From contig CAAGNQ010000045.1 of assembly GCA_900771345.1 (NCBI GenBank), positions 62,001 through 126,000 on the forward strand: 64,000 nt of DNA. Direction: 5' to 3'. Origin of the DNA: Clostridia bacterium. Its GTDB lineage: Bacteria > Bacillota > Clostridia > Christensenellales > Borkfalkiaceae. Below the pieces are notes generated by a model. The model did no database searches. It was not told the origin of the DNA and saw only the letters and a list, made by a program, of their open reading frames with translations. Positions 51,295 through 59,769 of the stretch are shown one piece after another (within the stretch, counting starts at the first letter, position 1; every line of letters begins with the position of its first letter). The position numbers and the translations under genes are program-made.

Positions 51295-51993
51295 ATGAAA
51301 AAAGCAAAAAAAATTGTTGCCGTTATCCTTATTATGTTTTCGTTTGGGCTAGTGGCGACGGGCGTTACCATTACTCCGACGACGAGCACGGCTTACGCCA
51401 CAGTTTACCGACAAGGTAGCACGGGCAGTACCGTAAAAACTATACAGAAAAAACTTAAAAACTGGGGTTATTATAAAGGGAGCGTCGACGGAATTTTCGG
51501 TTCGCAAACCAAAAGCGCCGTAAAGTATTTTCAGAGGAAAAACGGACTTACAGTTGACGGAATCGTAGGAAATCAAACGCTTAAAGCCTTAGGTATAGTT
51601 TCTAGTTCAAGTAGTAATAGTGGCAGTTCGTCTAGTTATAGCGATGCTGACATAAACCTACTTGCTAGGCTTATTTACGGAGAAGCTAGAGGGGAAACTT
51701 ACGTTGGGCAGGTGGCTGTAGGGGCTGTCGTTATGAACAGAATTAAAAGCCCGTCATTCCCGAACACTATGGCTGGGGTTATTTACCAAAGTTATGCGTT
51801 CACGGCTGTTGACGACGGGCAGATAAATTTAACGCCCAATAGCACTGCCAGAAAGGCTGCGCTAGACGCTATTAACGGATGGGACCCTTCTTACGGAGCA
51901 CTATATTACTATAATCCGTCAACGGCTACGAGCAGTTGGATTTTTTCAAGGCAAACGACGGTTGTTATCGGCAATCACGTGTTTGCTATTTAA
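51295..51993 (+). CDS. sleB: Spore cortex-lytic enzyme SleB
   Basis: A cortex lytic transglycosylase for germination, 232 residues. A signal peptide (about 1-37, ending AYA) leads into a peptidoglycan-binding domain (about 40-100, GSTGSTVKTIQKKLKNWGYY and DGIFGSQTKSAVKYFQ). A Ser-rich linker follows, then the SleB/CwlJ hydrolase domain (about 118-232, LARLIYGEARGETYVGQVAV with its catalytic Glu, VMNRIKSPSFPNTM and ALYYYNPSTA). It is made in the forespore with YpeB, encoded next. Confidence 0.95.
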   Translation: MKKAKKIVAVILIMFSFGLVATGVTITPTTSTAYATVYRQGSTGSTVKTIQKKLKNWGYYKGSVDGIFGSQTKSAVKYFQRKNGLTVDGIVGNQTLKALGIVSSSSSNSGSSSSYSDADINLLARLIYGEARGETYVGQVAVGAVVMNRIKSPSFPNTMAGVIYQSYAFTAVDDGQINLTPNSTARKAALDAINGWDPSYGALYYYNPSTATSSWIFSRQTTVVIGNHVFAI

Positions 51994-52004
51994 GGAGGTA
52001 GGTT

Positions 52005-53855
52005 ATGGAGAATAAGAACAACAATGCAGTAGAAAAGGCAGAAAAGATTGCCAAGAACAATAAGCATTCAAAGAAAAACACCGATAAATCTGTTAAAAAT
52101 AGCAAATCTAAAAGTCAAAACAAAAAGAAAGTTTTATCTGAGAAACAGCAAAAAAGACAAGCCTTAAGACAAGAAAAAGATAAACAAAGGGCAGAAAAAA
52201 AGGCAGAGCGCGAAAGAATTATGGCTGAAAAAAGAGTTGAACTTGCAAGAATTAAGGCTCATAAAAAAGCTGAAAAAGAAAAGGCAAGAGCAACAGCACT
52301 TCGTGAAAAAAATAGGCGCAAAGCTGAGCACCTTGCTAAAAAACAGCAGTTAAAGGCTGAAAGGCAAGAGAGAAAACAACTCCTTAAAAGCGAAAGCAAA
52401 AAGCAAAGACACGAGAGAATTGCTAGAGAAAAACAGGCAAGACGAGAAGAGCGCGCTAAAATTCGCGAGGAAAAAAGGCTTAAGAGAGAGCATAAATCAA
52501 AAGAAAAAAGAGAGAGAAGAAAGTCTAGAAAAGGTGTTGGTGGCTGGATTGCAGCCGTTATCTCGTTAGGCGTTGCAACCTTAGTATTAGCATCGGTTTT
52601 AACCTTTACCTTTTTAATGCCGACAACAACTGATAATATGCTTGAGGTTGCCTATCAAAAATCTTTCGTAAGCACGGTTGAACAGGTCGATAATATTGAC
52701 CTTAATCTTTCTAAGGTTTTGGCAACCAAAGACACGGGCGCAATGCAGAAGTATTTAGTGGATATTGCTATCAATTCTGAACTAGCAGAGAACGAAATTA
52801 ACCAACTGCCTCTTCACGACGAGAGCAAGCACTATACTACTAAAATAGTTAATCAAGTAGGGGACTTCGCAAAATACCTTAACAATAAACTCATAAACGG
52901 CGAACAATTATCGCAAGAGGATATGCAAGGGCTCAGAGAACTATATAAGGCAAACGCAATGCTTAAGGACTCATTAAAGAAAATCACCTCTGATATGCCT
53001 AACGACTATTCTTTCGCCTCGCTTTTAGAGGGTGATGAAAAGGATTTAATCATCTCGAATTTAACAGAACTTCAAAACCTTTCAGTGCAGTTCCCAGAAC
53101 TCATCTATGACGGACCATTCTCTGACGGACAAGCGTCAAGGCAACTTAAAGGGCTAAACGGGGCAGAGATTGATAAAGATACTGCAATGAAAACCTTTAC
53201 GGAAATTTTTTCAAACTATAACCTAACTGACGTTGCAGAGGTTGGAGAAGTTTTAAGTGGAGAGATTAGCGCTTATAATATTCAAGGCAGAATAGACGAG
53301 GATATTTTGTACGCTCAAATAAGCAAAAAAGGTGGAAAACTTTTAATGTTTGCTTATTCAGGCAGTTGTGAATCGGTAAAATATTCTGAGGACGAGGCAG
53401 TAGAGAGCGCGCAGGAGTTTTTATCTACAAACAAACTTGAAAATATGAAGCCCGTTTGGATTAATCTAGCAAACAACGTTTATACGATAAACTTTGCAGG
53501 CACAGAAAACGGAATTATAATCTATCCTGACCTAGTTAAAGTTAGGGTATGCGCACAGACGAAAATGGTTATAGGCTTAGAGGCAAAAAGTTACTATACT
53601 AACCATACCGAAAGAACAATCTCGAAGCCATCTATCAGCGTAAGCAAGGCTGCAGAGAAAGTTTCGGATAATATTGAACTTCATTCTAAAAGATTAGTTT
53701 TAGTACCTATAGGAAATAGCAAAGAGGCTCTTTGTTATGAGTTTATGGGCGAACTAGACGGCGCAACTTATTACGTTTATATCGACGCCACCAACGGCAG
53801 ACAGGTAGAAATGTTTAAGGTTGTTGACGGAACTGAAGGAAAACTTATGATGTAA
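52005..53855 (+). CDS. ypeB: Germination protein YpeB with long basic N-terminal extension
   Basis: YpeB holds SleB stable in the spore and is cut during germination. The 616 residues exceed the usual length of about 450. Residues 1-177 are a Lys/Arg/Glu-rich, probably helical extension on the cytoplasmic side. One membrane helix follows at about 178-205. The rest is a recognisable YpeB: ISKPSISVSKAAEKV and LCYEFMGELDGATYYVYIDATNGR are PepSY-like repeats near the end. The start has aaggaggt. Placed directly after sleB, its usual partner. Confidence 0.9.
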   Translation: MENKNNNAVEKAEKIAKNNKHSKKNTDKSVKNSKSKSQNKKKVLSEKQQKRQALRQEKDKQRAEKKAERERIMAEKRVELARIKAHKKAEKEKARATALREKNRRKAEHLAKKQQLKAERQERKQLLKSESKKQRHERIAREKQARREERAKIREEKRLKREHKSKEKRERRKSRKGVGGWIAAVISLGVATLVLASVLTFTFLMPTTTDNMLEVAYQKSFVSTVEQVDNIDLNLSKVLATKDTGAMQKYLVDIAINSELAENEINQLPLHDESKHYTTKIVNQVGDFAKYLNNKLINGEQLSQEDMQGLRELYKANAMLKDSLKKITSDMPNDYSFASLLEGDEKDLIISNLTELQNLSVQFPELIYDGPFSDGQASRQLKGLNGAEIDKDTAMKTFTEIFSNYNLTDVAEVGEVLSGEISAYNIQGRIDEDILYAQISKKGGKLLMFAYSGSCESVKYSEDEAVESAQEFLSTNKLENMKPVWINLANNVYTINFAGTENGIIIYPDLVKVRVCAQTKMVIGLEAKSYYTNHTERTISKPSISVSKAAEKVSDNIELHSKRLVLVPIGNSKEALCYEFMGELDGATYYVYIDATNGRQVEMFKVVDGTEGKLMM

Positions 53856-53866
53856 TTTAAAATAAA

Positions 53867-53910
53867 TCAACCCATTACTTAACTGTAATGGGTTGAACTT
53901 TTTTATTTTT
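53867..53910. terminator. Bidirectional terminator between ypeB and rhaA
   Basis: 12-bp arms tcaacccattac (53867-53878) and gtaatgggttga (53885-53896), T-rich on the right and A/T-rich on the left. Confidence 0.88.
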
Positions 53911-55168
53911 AGATTCTGTTAACTAAAACTTGCTTTTCGTAAGCATCAATCTCTTCCCAGAGTTTGCAATCTGTAGGAGCGCCCGAGCGAATGCAATATT
54001 CTCTCCAAATATCGCCGAAAGGCAAGGTCTTAACTCGCTCTTGAGCGACAAGAAGTTCGGTGAGTTTATTTTGGTCTTGAAGTTCTTTTAGTTTTTCGTT
54101 TGGCGTTAACATTGCCATAAGTAATGCTTTTTGCCAACTTCTAAAACCAACCGTCCACGCTGCGATACGATTAATACTTGCATCAAAATAGTCAAGCGCC
54201 ATATAAACTCTATCAAGAGCGTCGTTCCTAACGATTTCCTTTGCCATTTCCCTAGTTTCATCATCAAATAAAACTGTATGGTCAGAGTCCCAACGGATAG
54301 GGCGAGTAATATGAAGTGCTATTTCAGGGAAGAAAGCTAGGAGCGCAGGAATCTTATCCGAAACGACTTCGGTTGGATGGTAATGCCCGTTATCCATTAG
54401 TGGCAAACAGCCGTCGTGCATTGCCGCGAAAGAAAGTGCGAATTCAGCCGAGCCAACGGTATAAGCCTCAACGCCGATACCGAAAACCTTTGACTCAACG
54501 CAAGGCTTAACGAGGTTTTTATCAAACTTTTCAGATAAAATTGCCTCAATGCTCTCTTTATAACGAACTCTAGGCCCTAATCTGTCGGCAGGAATATCCT
54601 TAAATCCGTCACCAGTCCAAATATTCATAACGCAAGGAATACCCGTTTCCTTTGCAAAATATTCGGAAATTCTTATACAAGCCTTGCCGTGAGCAATCCA
54701 GAAATCCCTTGTCGCTTTATCTGGGCTTGAAAGAGTTAATCCGTCCTTAACTTTTGCGTGGGAAAAGAAAGTAGGGTTAAAGTCAATACCAACGTTATAT
54801 TTTTTAGCGAGGTCCACCCACTTTTTAAAGTGGCGTGGCTCTATTTTATCTCTGTCAACAAACCCGTCGTCCTCAAAAATTGCATAGCAAGCGTGAACGT
54901 TGAGTTTTTTCTTTCCAGGGCATAGCGCCATAACCTTTTCCATATCAGCCATAAGTTCTTCTGGAGTTCTAGCCTTTCCAAGATAATTACCAGTAGTCTG
55001 AATTCCTCCGGTTAACGGGCCGTCTTGGTCAAACCCCTTAACGTCATCACCCTGCCAGCAGTGGAGGGAAACGGGAATATTTTGAAGCTTTGCAATAACT
55101 GAATCAGTATCAATCCCGATTTTAGCATAACATTCTTTTGCTAAAGAATATCTATCATTACAGCTCAT
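53909..55168 (-). CDS. rhaA: L-rhamnose isomerase
   Basis: Interconverts L-rhamnose and L-rhamnulose, using Mn2+. The 419 residues are full length for RhaA: SLHCWQGDDVKGFD (about residues 33-46), GLTLSSPDKATRDFWIAHGKACI, NIWTGDGFKDIPADRLGPR and LMDNGHYHPTEVV with metal-binding Glu/Asp/His, and HITRPIRWDSDHTV near the end. The ATG at 55168 has aaggag. No rhaB, rhaD or rhaT is next to it, so it is an orphan here. It may serve another aldose or the pathway may be elsewhere. Confidence 0.93.
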   Translation of the reverse strand: MSCNDRYSLAKECYAKIGIDTDSVIAKLQNIPVSLHCWQGDDVKGFDQDGPLTGGIQTTGNYLGKARTPEELMADMEKVMALCPGKKKLNVHACYAIFEDDGFVDRDKIEPRHFKKWVDLAKKYNVGIDFNPTFFSHAKVKDGLTLSSPDKATRDFWIAHGKACIRISEYFAKETGIPCVMNIWTGDGFKDIPADRLGPRVRYKESIEAILSEKFDKNLVKPCVESKVFGIGVEAYTVGSAEFALSFAAMHDGCLPLMDNGHYHPTEVVSDKIPALLAFFPEIALHITRPIRWDSDHTVLFDDETREMAKEIVRNDALDRVYMALDYFDASINRIAAWTVGFRSWQKALLMAMLTPNEKLKELQDQNKLTELLVAQERVKTLPFGDIWREYCIRSGAPTDCKLWEEIDAYEKQVLVNRI

Positions 55169-55229
55169 AATTTTATCTCCTTGTCGCATTAAACGCGAAT
55201 TATTTTCTTTTTTATATTGTATCAAAAAA

Positions 55230-56555
55230 TTAACCGTTCGTCAATAATTTACTATTTTCTTTCTTTCTGTCGCTTCTCTTTTTAAGTGTTGCAAATATAA
55301 AGCCTATTATAACGTAACTGTAAAAGGCTAATAGTCGCCAAACCATCATTGCAGGGAAAGCAAGTCCACTCGCTAGGTGACGGGCAAAAAAGGCAAAAAA
55401 GGATAGGTCTGCCGCGCCAGAGTTGCCAGGCGTTGGGATAAAGGATATTGCCGCACTTAACACCAAACAAATTTGCAAAACCTGAACCATTTCTTCAAAG
55501 AAGTTCATTCCCACGATATTAAATCCGAAAAATTTTAAAACAAAAAATGCAATGGAAACGCCTGCAATTTGCTCGAAAACACTAAGCAGAGCCGAAAAAG
55601 AGAAAAACAATGGCCTTGATACGATTTTTTTCAAACATCTTGAGTTTTGAATAACCGTTTTCATGGTTTTATATAAAAGCCTGTCAGGATACTTAACAAG
55701 TTTTAGTTTTGTGCCGATTTTTATAATCCCTTTAATTAATCTGGTTGCAAAACCCGGCATAAGCGAGAAAACGACTACTAGAATAGGCACGGTTAAACAT
55801 AAAATAACCCCGATTATCGCCATAACCTTAAACACGATAATATCTGCATACAGTTGGTTTTTGGATAAAAATAATATGGAAACCAAAGCAAGCCCACAAA
55901 ACGAGAATTGATTGAAAAAGAAGGTGGAAATAGACATAGAGGTCGCAACGCCACCGTGCACGCCGTGTTTTGAAAGATAATAAATTTCAAAAGGCTGACC
56001 ACCTGCTGCAAGAGGGGTAACGTTATTATAATAAAGCCCTATGATGCCCGTTTCAAAACAAGTTTTAAAACGCGCTTTTTTCGTCATTGATTTGCATACG
56101 ACTGAAAGTTTTGTCCCCTTAAAGAAAAAATGCAAGAATAGGGCCGTGAAGGCAAGGAGCAAGTAAACCCAAGAGTGAGAAAAAATCTCGCCTATCTTAT
56201 TCCAAGAAAAAGGAATTCTGTTCTCGTCGTTCCCAAAAAAGTCTTTATACGCAGTGAAAACGAGTACGCTAAGAACAAAAACAACGAAAACGAGAGTAAA
56301 TATTAACTTATAAGTTTTTTGTCTTTTTGTAAAGGAATCGGCTTGTTCTTTGTCAACACCGAGTATTTTAGACATAGCAAGTTGCTTTCCAATGCTTTTA
56401 TCGGACTTTTTGCTCACAAAATCGTATTTGTGATAACCAGCGTCTGTCGTTACAGGTTGCTGTTCTTCAGTAACTTCAACTATTCTCGGCTCTAACGAAT
56501 TTTCGTCAACCTCAATTTTTTGCGCTACAGCAGTTTGTTTGATATCTTTTTCCAT
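55230..56555 (-). CDS. Lysylphosphatidylglycerol synthase TM-region / flippase-like protein (UPF0104)
   Basis: A 441-residue membrane protein with a polar N-terminus of about 90 residues. Eight or so hydrophobic segments follow, with the conserved FFKGTKLSVVCKSM-type loop, GLYYNNVTPLAAGGQPFEIYYLSKHGV and SFIPTPGNSGAADLSFFAFF. These are hallmarks of the LPG_synthase_TM/UPF0104 flippase domain, without the catalytic aminoacyl domain. It may flip lipids or glycan precursors. The ATG at 56555 coincides with the predicted +1 and has no binding site, so the transcript should be leaderless. Confidence 0.85.
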   Translation of the reverse strand: MEKDIKQTAVAQKIEVDENSLEPRIVEVTEEQQPVTTDAGYHKYDFVSKKSDKSIGKQLAMSKILGVDKEQADSFTKRQKTYKLIFTLVFVVFVLSVLVFTAYKDFFGNDENRIPFSWNKIGEIFSHSWVYLLLAFTALFLHFFFKGTKLSVVCKSMTKKARFKTCFETGIIGLYYNNVTPLAAGGQPFEIYYLSKHGVHGGVATSMSISTFFFNQFSFCGLALVSILFLSKNQLYADIIVFKVMAIIGVILCLTVPILVVVFSLMPGFATRLIKGIIKIGTKLKLVKYPDRLLYKTMKTVIQNSRCLKKIVSRPLFFSFSALLSVFEQIAGVSIAFFVLKFFGFNIVGMNFFEEMVQVLQICLVLSAAISFIPTPGNSGAADLSFFAFFARHLASGLAFPAMMVWRLLAFYSYVIIGFIFATLKKRSDRKKENSKLLTNG

Positions 56556-56562
56556 AATATTG

Positions 56563-56591
56563 ATTATACAATTTAAGGAAGGGAAAGTCAA
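56563..56591 (-). promoter_or_regulatory. Promoter of the flippase gene giving a leaderless start
   Basis: On the minus strand: -35 TTGACT (56586-56591), 17-bp spacer, -10 TATAAT (56563-56568). The ATG begins 7 bases past the -10. Confidence 0.82.
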
Positions 56592-56637
56592 GAGAAAAAC
56601 TAGAATGTACTAATCTATGTTATATTTTCAAAAACTG

Positions 56638-56666
56638 TTGACTTATAGTTGCTTATAATGTATAAT
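56638..56666 (+). promoter_or_regulatory. Promoter of the O-antigen-ligase-like gene
   Basis: -35 TTGACT (56638-56643), 17-bp spacer, -10 TATAAT (56661-56666), with aaggtggg downstream at 56683-56690. Confidence 0.82.
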
Positions 56667-56696
56667 GTTTAAGCAAATTAAAAAGGTGGGCTTGTT

Positions 56697-58094
56697 TTGG
56701 AAAAGGCTATTAATAAAGGCAACCAAATATTTGAAAATATTAAAAAGGGATTATCTTCGATTTATGCTGTCCCTTTTATTTTTGTTTTTGCTTTTATTTG
56801 CAGTTGCTTTGAGAGTTACAATTTAAGCGTACTCGTTTTAGCGTCGCTAGCGAGCATAATTTTATTAATTTGTGATGACGTTAAGAATATTTTCGCCATT
56901 TGTTTTTACGCCTGTTTTTATATCGCAACTATCGAAATAAATCCCGACTGGGTATGTTACGGTATCGCTATAGGTATCGTGGGGATTTCTTTTATTTGCT
57001 TTATTATTCGCAAACTGATAATTAACGAGCAACGCAAAAATCTCAAAAAAGGAAGAATGTTTTTTCCTATAATAATTTCTTCGATTGCATTCTTGCTAGG
57101 TGGGCTTATATCTAATTTTCAGTTCCTTCCGTTTATTATCACGTTTGGATTTTGTTTTGCGACTATTACTTTCTACTGGCTAGCCGTAAATTTTACTAAA
57201 GATTTAGGCAAATATCTTTTAAGAGTTTTCGTTTTAGGTGCAGTTTTAGTCGCTTTAATAATGTATATGCAAAACGTAAGGCTGGGCAAAAATTTCTTCG
57301 AGATTATCACGAGCACTTATTATATGATAGGTGCGCAAAATCCAAACGTTGCAGCATTGTTTATGACGCTCGGATTGATTGCTTGTTTCTTCGTTGCAAA
57401 AGATAAAAAATATAGAGGGATTTTCTTCGTTGTCGCTTCCCTCTTGCAATACTCTATAATAATCACTACTTGCAGAATGATGTGTGCTTTAAGCGTAATT
57501 TGCTTTGCAAGTTTAACTGTTTACACTCTTATTAAAACCCAGTATAGATTAAGATATATCTTTTCAATGATAAGCGTGCTAATTTTAGCACTTATGATAT
57601 TTTTAGTCGACCCAACCGTTTTTGATGCGACAATTGTTGACCTATTAAGCAAGGCGCAGACTAGTGGTTGGAATGGAAGAGACGTGCTGTGGGGTTGGTG
57701 CATAAACAAATTTATAGAGCACCCGATTTTCGGTTATGGATTTATAGTTCCGATAGGAGAAGAAGTGCCGGCAGGGTCAATCGTGTTTAATAGATTTATT
57801 CTTGCACACAATACCCTTCTTCAATGGCTATGCTCACTAGGGCTTGTCGGCACGGCGCTAATGGGATACTTTTATTTTAAAAAATACAAATTAGTGCTTA
57901 AAAATCTTTTTGGCAATCTAGCAATATCGCTTATAATACTTATCATAGAGATAAACGGATTATTTGACCAATCGCCAGCAATGGATACCTTTATTTACCT
58001 AATAGTCATAGTGTGCTTGGCGAGTATAGAAACTAATAAGGTCAAGCAAAAAAGTCAGCAAAAACCTAGTGAAAAAGATAATATAAAAGAATAG
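56697..58094 (+). CDS. O-antigen ligase / Wzy-like polymerase family membrane protein
   Basis: A 465-residue polytopic membrane protein with about eleven hydrophobic segments. The family's large loop with the catalytic His is seen as GWCINKFIEHPIFGYGFIVP followed by FILAHNTLLQWLCSLGLVGTALM. Such enzymes polymerise or attach surface glycans to lipid carriers or teichoic acids. The start is TTG, supported by aaggtggg 6 bases upstream. It is divergent from the flippase-like gene, which suggests a shared envelope role. No glycosyltransferase cluster surrounds it. Confidence 0.8.
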   Translation: MEKAINKGNQIFENIKKGLSSIYAVPFIFVFAFICSCFESYNLSVLVLASLASIILLICDDVKNIFAICFYACFYIATIEINPDWVCYGIAIGIVGISFICFIIRKLIINEQRKNLKKGRMFFPIIISSIAFLLGGLISNFQFLPFIITFGFCFATITFYWLAVNFTKDLGKYLLRVFVLGAVLVALIMYMQNVRLGKNFFEIITSTYYMIGAQNPNVAALFMTLGLIACFFVAKDKKYRGIFFVVASLLQYSIIITTCRMMCALSVICFASLTVYTLIKTQYRLRYIFSMISVLILALMIFLVDPTVFDATIVDLLSKAQTSGWNGRDVLWGWCINKFIEHPIFGYGFIVPIGEEVPAGSIVFNRFILAHNTLLQWLCSLGLVGTALMGYFYFKKYKLVLKNLFGNLAISLIILIIEINGLFDQSPAMDTFIYLIVIVCLASIETNKVKQKSQQKPSEKDNIKE

Positions 58095-58100
58095 AAAAAA

Positions 58101-58127
58101 AGACTAACAATAGTTAGTCTTTTTTTG
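58101..58127. terminator. Bidirectional terminator after the O-antigen-ligase-like gene
   Basis: 8-bp arms agactaac (58101-58108) and gttagtct (58113-58120), extended by A7 and T7 runs. Confidence 0.88.
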
Positions 58128-58145
58128 TAAAAATTAAAAATTTAA

Positions 58146-58379
58146 CTAAAATTTTCTTTTATAAATTTGGCTTGCAATATCAAAGAAAGCCTTTCTTTTT
58201 TCGCAAAAATCATCATATAATGCTTTTTGCTTTTGGTCTAAACTTTTAACCAGTTCGTCCTCTGCAATATTCATCTGACATTTAGCGTAATCAAAGTCAG
58301 AATTCATATCGCATCGTATCTCCTCGGCAAGTTCTCCTATAAACTCTCCAATTTCAGCATTTGTGACCCTTTTTTTCAT
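58146..58379 (-). CDS. Small helical protein of unknown function
   Basis: A 77-residue, all-helical, charged protein with no membrane segment. It contains EIGEFIGELAEEIRCDMN and later DELVKSLDQKQKALYDDFCEKRKAF, and one Cys in each half. I do not recognise a family with confidence; it has the feel of short Firmicutes proteins such as DUF6809. A strong aggaggt precedes the ATG. It lies just downstream of structured leader RNA 2, so that RNA probably controls it. Confidence 0.55.
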   Translation of the reverse strand: MKKRVTNAEIGEFIGELAEEIRCDMNSDFDYAKCQMNIAEDELVKSLDQKQKALYDDFCEKRKAFFDIASQIYKRKF

Positions 58380-58394
58380 AATAACCTCCTAAAT

Positions 58395-58533
58395 AAAAAA
58401 GTGCGCCACCGTTAGGCAACGCACCGAAAAACGCATTACCCACAGTTGCAACACAGTTCCTTATAGCACAGGACAAAGGGCATACGCTTTTACCTATAGT
58501 ATGCCTGTGCTAAAAAATATTAAACTGTGTTGC
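58395..58533 (-). ncRNA. Structured leader RNA 2, same architecture as leader RNA 1
   Basis: Read on the minus strand. An 11-bp closing stem (58523-58533 with 58448-58458) begins at the predicted +1. A bubble leads to a 9-bp helix (58504-58512 with 58464-58472) and an apical helix (58499-58505 with 58479-58485, sharing two bases). The apical loop contains uaaaag, and the 3' side of the inner bulge contains cuuug; both also occur in RNA 1. Next, an antiterminator helix (58434-58440 with 58415-58421) overlaps a 10-bp terminator (58415-58424 with 58401-58410, then T6). The ribosome binding site of the 77-residue gene follows. I do not recognise a known class. Confidence 0.74.
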
Positions 58534-58539
58534 GAGAGT

Positions 58540-58568
58540 ATTATATCATAAACAAACCTAATTATCAA
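58540..58568 (-). promoter_or_regulatory. Promoter of leader RNA 2
   Basis: On the minus strand: -35 TTGATA (58563-58568), 17-bp spacer, -10 TATAAT (58540-58545). +1 is expected near 58533. Confidence 0.85.
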
Positions 58569-58641
58569 GCAAAATTATCAAAGACAAAAGTCTGTCTTTT
58601 TAAGAGCCGAGTTTTCTTATATAGCCCATTCTAAATACACA

Positions 58642-58678
58642 AAAAAAGAGATAACCGATTGACAGTTATCTCTTTTTT
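58642..58678. terminator. Terminator of rplI
   Basis: 14-bp arms 58642-58655 and 58665-58678 (ending in A6/T6) around a 9-base loop, just after the rplI stop on minus. Nothing else is visible in 58569-58641. Confidence 0.85.
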
Positions 58679-58691
58679 AATTTACTTGGTT

Positions 58692-59132
58692 TTAGTTAAT
58701 TACGTTAACTGAAATTTTTGCCGTTTCTTCTGCTGAAATTCTTATAGAAACAGGGTAAACACCGGCAGTTTTAATATTTGATTGCAAGAGTATTTTCTTT
58801 TTATCAATATCAAAGCCTAGTTCAAGAAGTTTATCGGCAACCTCTTTACTCGTAACGCTTCCAAAAAACTTTCCACCAGCGCCCGATTTAACCTGAATGG
58901 TAACCTCTTTTCCGTCAAGTTTTTCACGAAGTTCCTTGTTTGCTTTTAATGTTTCCTGCCTATGAAATTCTTGCGCTGCTTTTTGCGATTTATTCTCGTT
59001 AATGGCTTGAGAATCGGCTGGTTTTGCAAGCCCTTTTTTGATTAAGAAATTCTGAGCAAACCCGTCTTTAGCCTCAATAATATCTCCTGCTTTTCCAGAG
59101 CCTTTTACGTCTTTAAGTAAAACGACTTTCAT
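58692..59132 (-). CDS. rplI: 50S ribosomal protein L9
   Basis: A 146-residue large-subunit protein. MKVVLLKDVKGSGKAGDIIE and KDGFAQNFLIKKGLA are its N-terminal rRNA-binding domain. The long linker helix is Lys/Glu-rich, and the C-terminal domain has GSVTSKEVADKLLELGFDIDK. I use the ATG at 59132 with ggaggat upstream; a TTG reading 12 bases earlier includes that site. Single gene with its own terminator. Confidence 0.97.
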   Translation of the reverse strand: MKVVLLKDVKGSGKAGDIIEAKDGFAQNFLIKKGLAKPADSQAINENKSQKAAQEFHRQETLKANKELREKLDGKEVTIQVKSGAGGKFFGSVTSKEVADKLLELGFDIDKKKILLQSNIKTAGVYPVSIRISAEETAKISVNVIN

Positions 59133-59252
59133 AATATCCTCCAAAAATCACTATTGATTACAATATTATTTTAGCGATAAATATAAAAAATGTCAATCAA
59201 TAAAGGGTATAGTTTATTAAATAACGAGCATAATAAGAGAAAGGAGAAAATT

Positions 59253-59399
59253 ATGGAAAAGAATTTTTGTATTCAATGCGACGTGGAAAAATGCAGGCAT
59301 AATGCCGACGGCAAGAACTGTGGATTATCATCAATCAAGGTAACTTGTGGTTGTGGTGATTCTTGCACTTGCTGTGGTGACTACTGCGAGAGAACCTAA
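59253..59399 (+). CDS. DUF1540 small cysteine-rich protein
   Basis: A 48-residue protein rich in Cys: CIQCDVEKCRHNADGKNC, then CGCGDSCTCCGDYC. The pattern C-x-x-x-x-C-x(10)-C fits DUF1540, a family of small likely metal-binding proteins of Firmicutes. Function is unknown. The ATG at 59253 has aaaggag; an upstream start at 59190 has no site. A terminator follows closely. Confidence 0.82.
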   Translation: MEKNFCIQCDVEKCRHNADGKNCGLSSIKVTCGCGDSCTCCGDYCERT

Positions 59400-59413
59400 T
59401 TTAATCTAAAGAA

Positions 59414-59446
59414 AAGAAGGTTGCGAGCAAGCAACCTTCTTTTTTC
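59414..59446 (+). terminator. Terminator of the DUF1540 gene
   Basis: Arms agaaggttgc (59415-59424) and gcaaccttct (59431-59440) with a 6-base loop and T6 after. The stretch 59447-59652 downstream holds no gene that I can support. Confidence 0.9.
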
Positions 59447-59652
59447 ATATATTACTCAGAAAATTTATAATTCGGTGAAATAGCACTCGAAAAATAACAA
59501 AAATTCCACAAAAACTTGTTTTTACACACTAATTTTACCATAAAATAACAGATTGTCAATAGGTTTTGAAAAATATTTTCATTAAATTTTAATTTTTTTC
59601 AAATTTTTCCGTTAAAATGCGCTTAAACAAGTGTGTAGCGCAAATAGAAAAG

Positions 59653-59681
59653 TTGACAAATGGCTTTATTTGTATTATAAT
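59653..59681 (+). promoter_or_regulatory. Promoter of greA-lysS
   Basis: -35 TTGACA (59653-59658), 17-bp spacer, -10 TATAAT (59676-59681). Confidence 0.88.
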
Positions 59682-59686
59682 ACAAA

Positions 59687-59728
59687 AGTTAGATTATATG
59701 TGGGAGTGTACCCGTCGAGTTTCTAACT
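59687..59728 (+). promoter_or_regulatory. Hairpin leader of greA
   Basis: A 7-bp stem agttaga (59687-59693) with tctaact (59722-59728) begins at about +1 and encloses an inner ggg...ccc hairpin (59702-59704 with 59711-59713). No terminator follows before greA, so it may stabilise the 5' end rather than switch. Confidence 0.5.
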
Positions 59729-59769
59729 AGAAAAACAAAAAATTGATTAAATTCACGGAGGTCATTATT

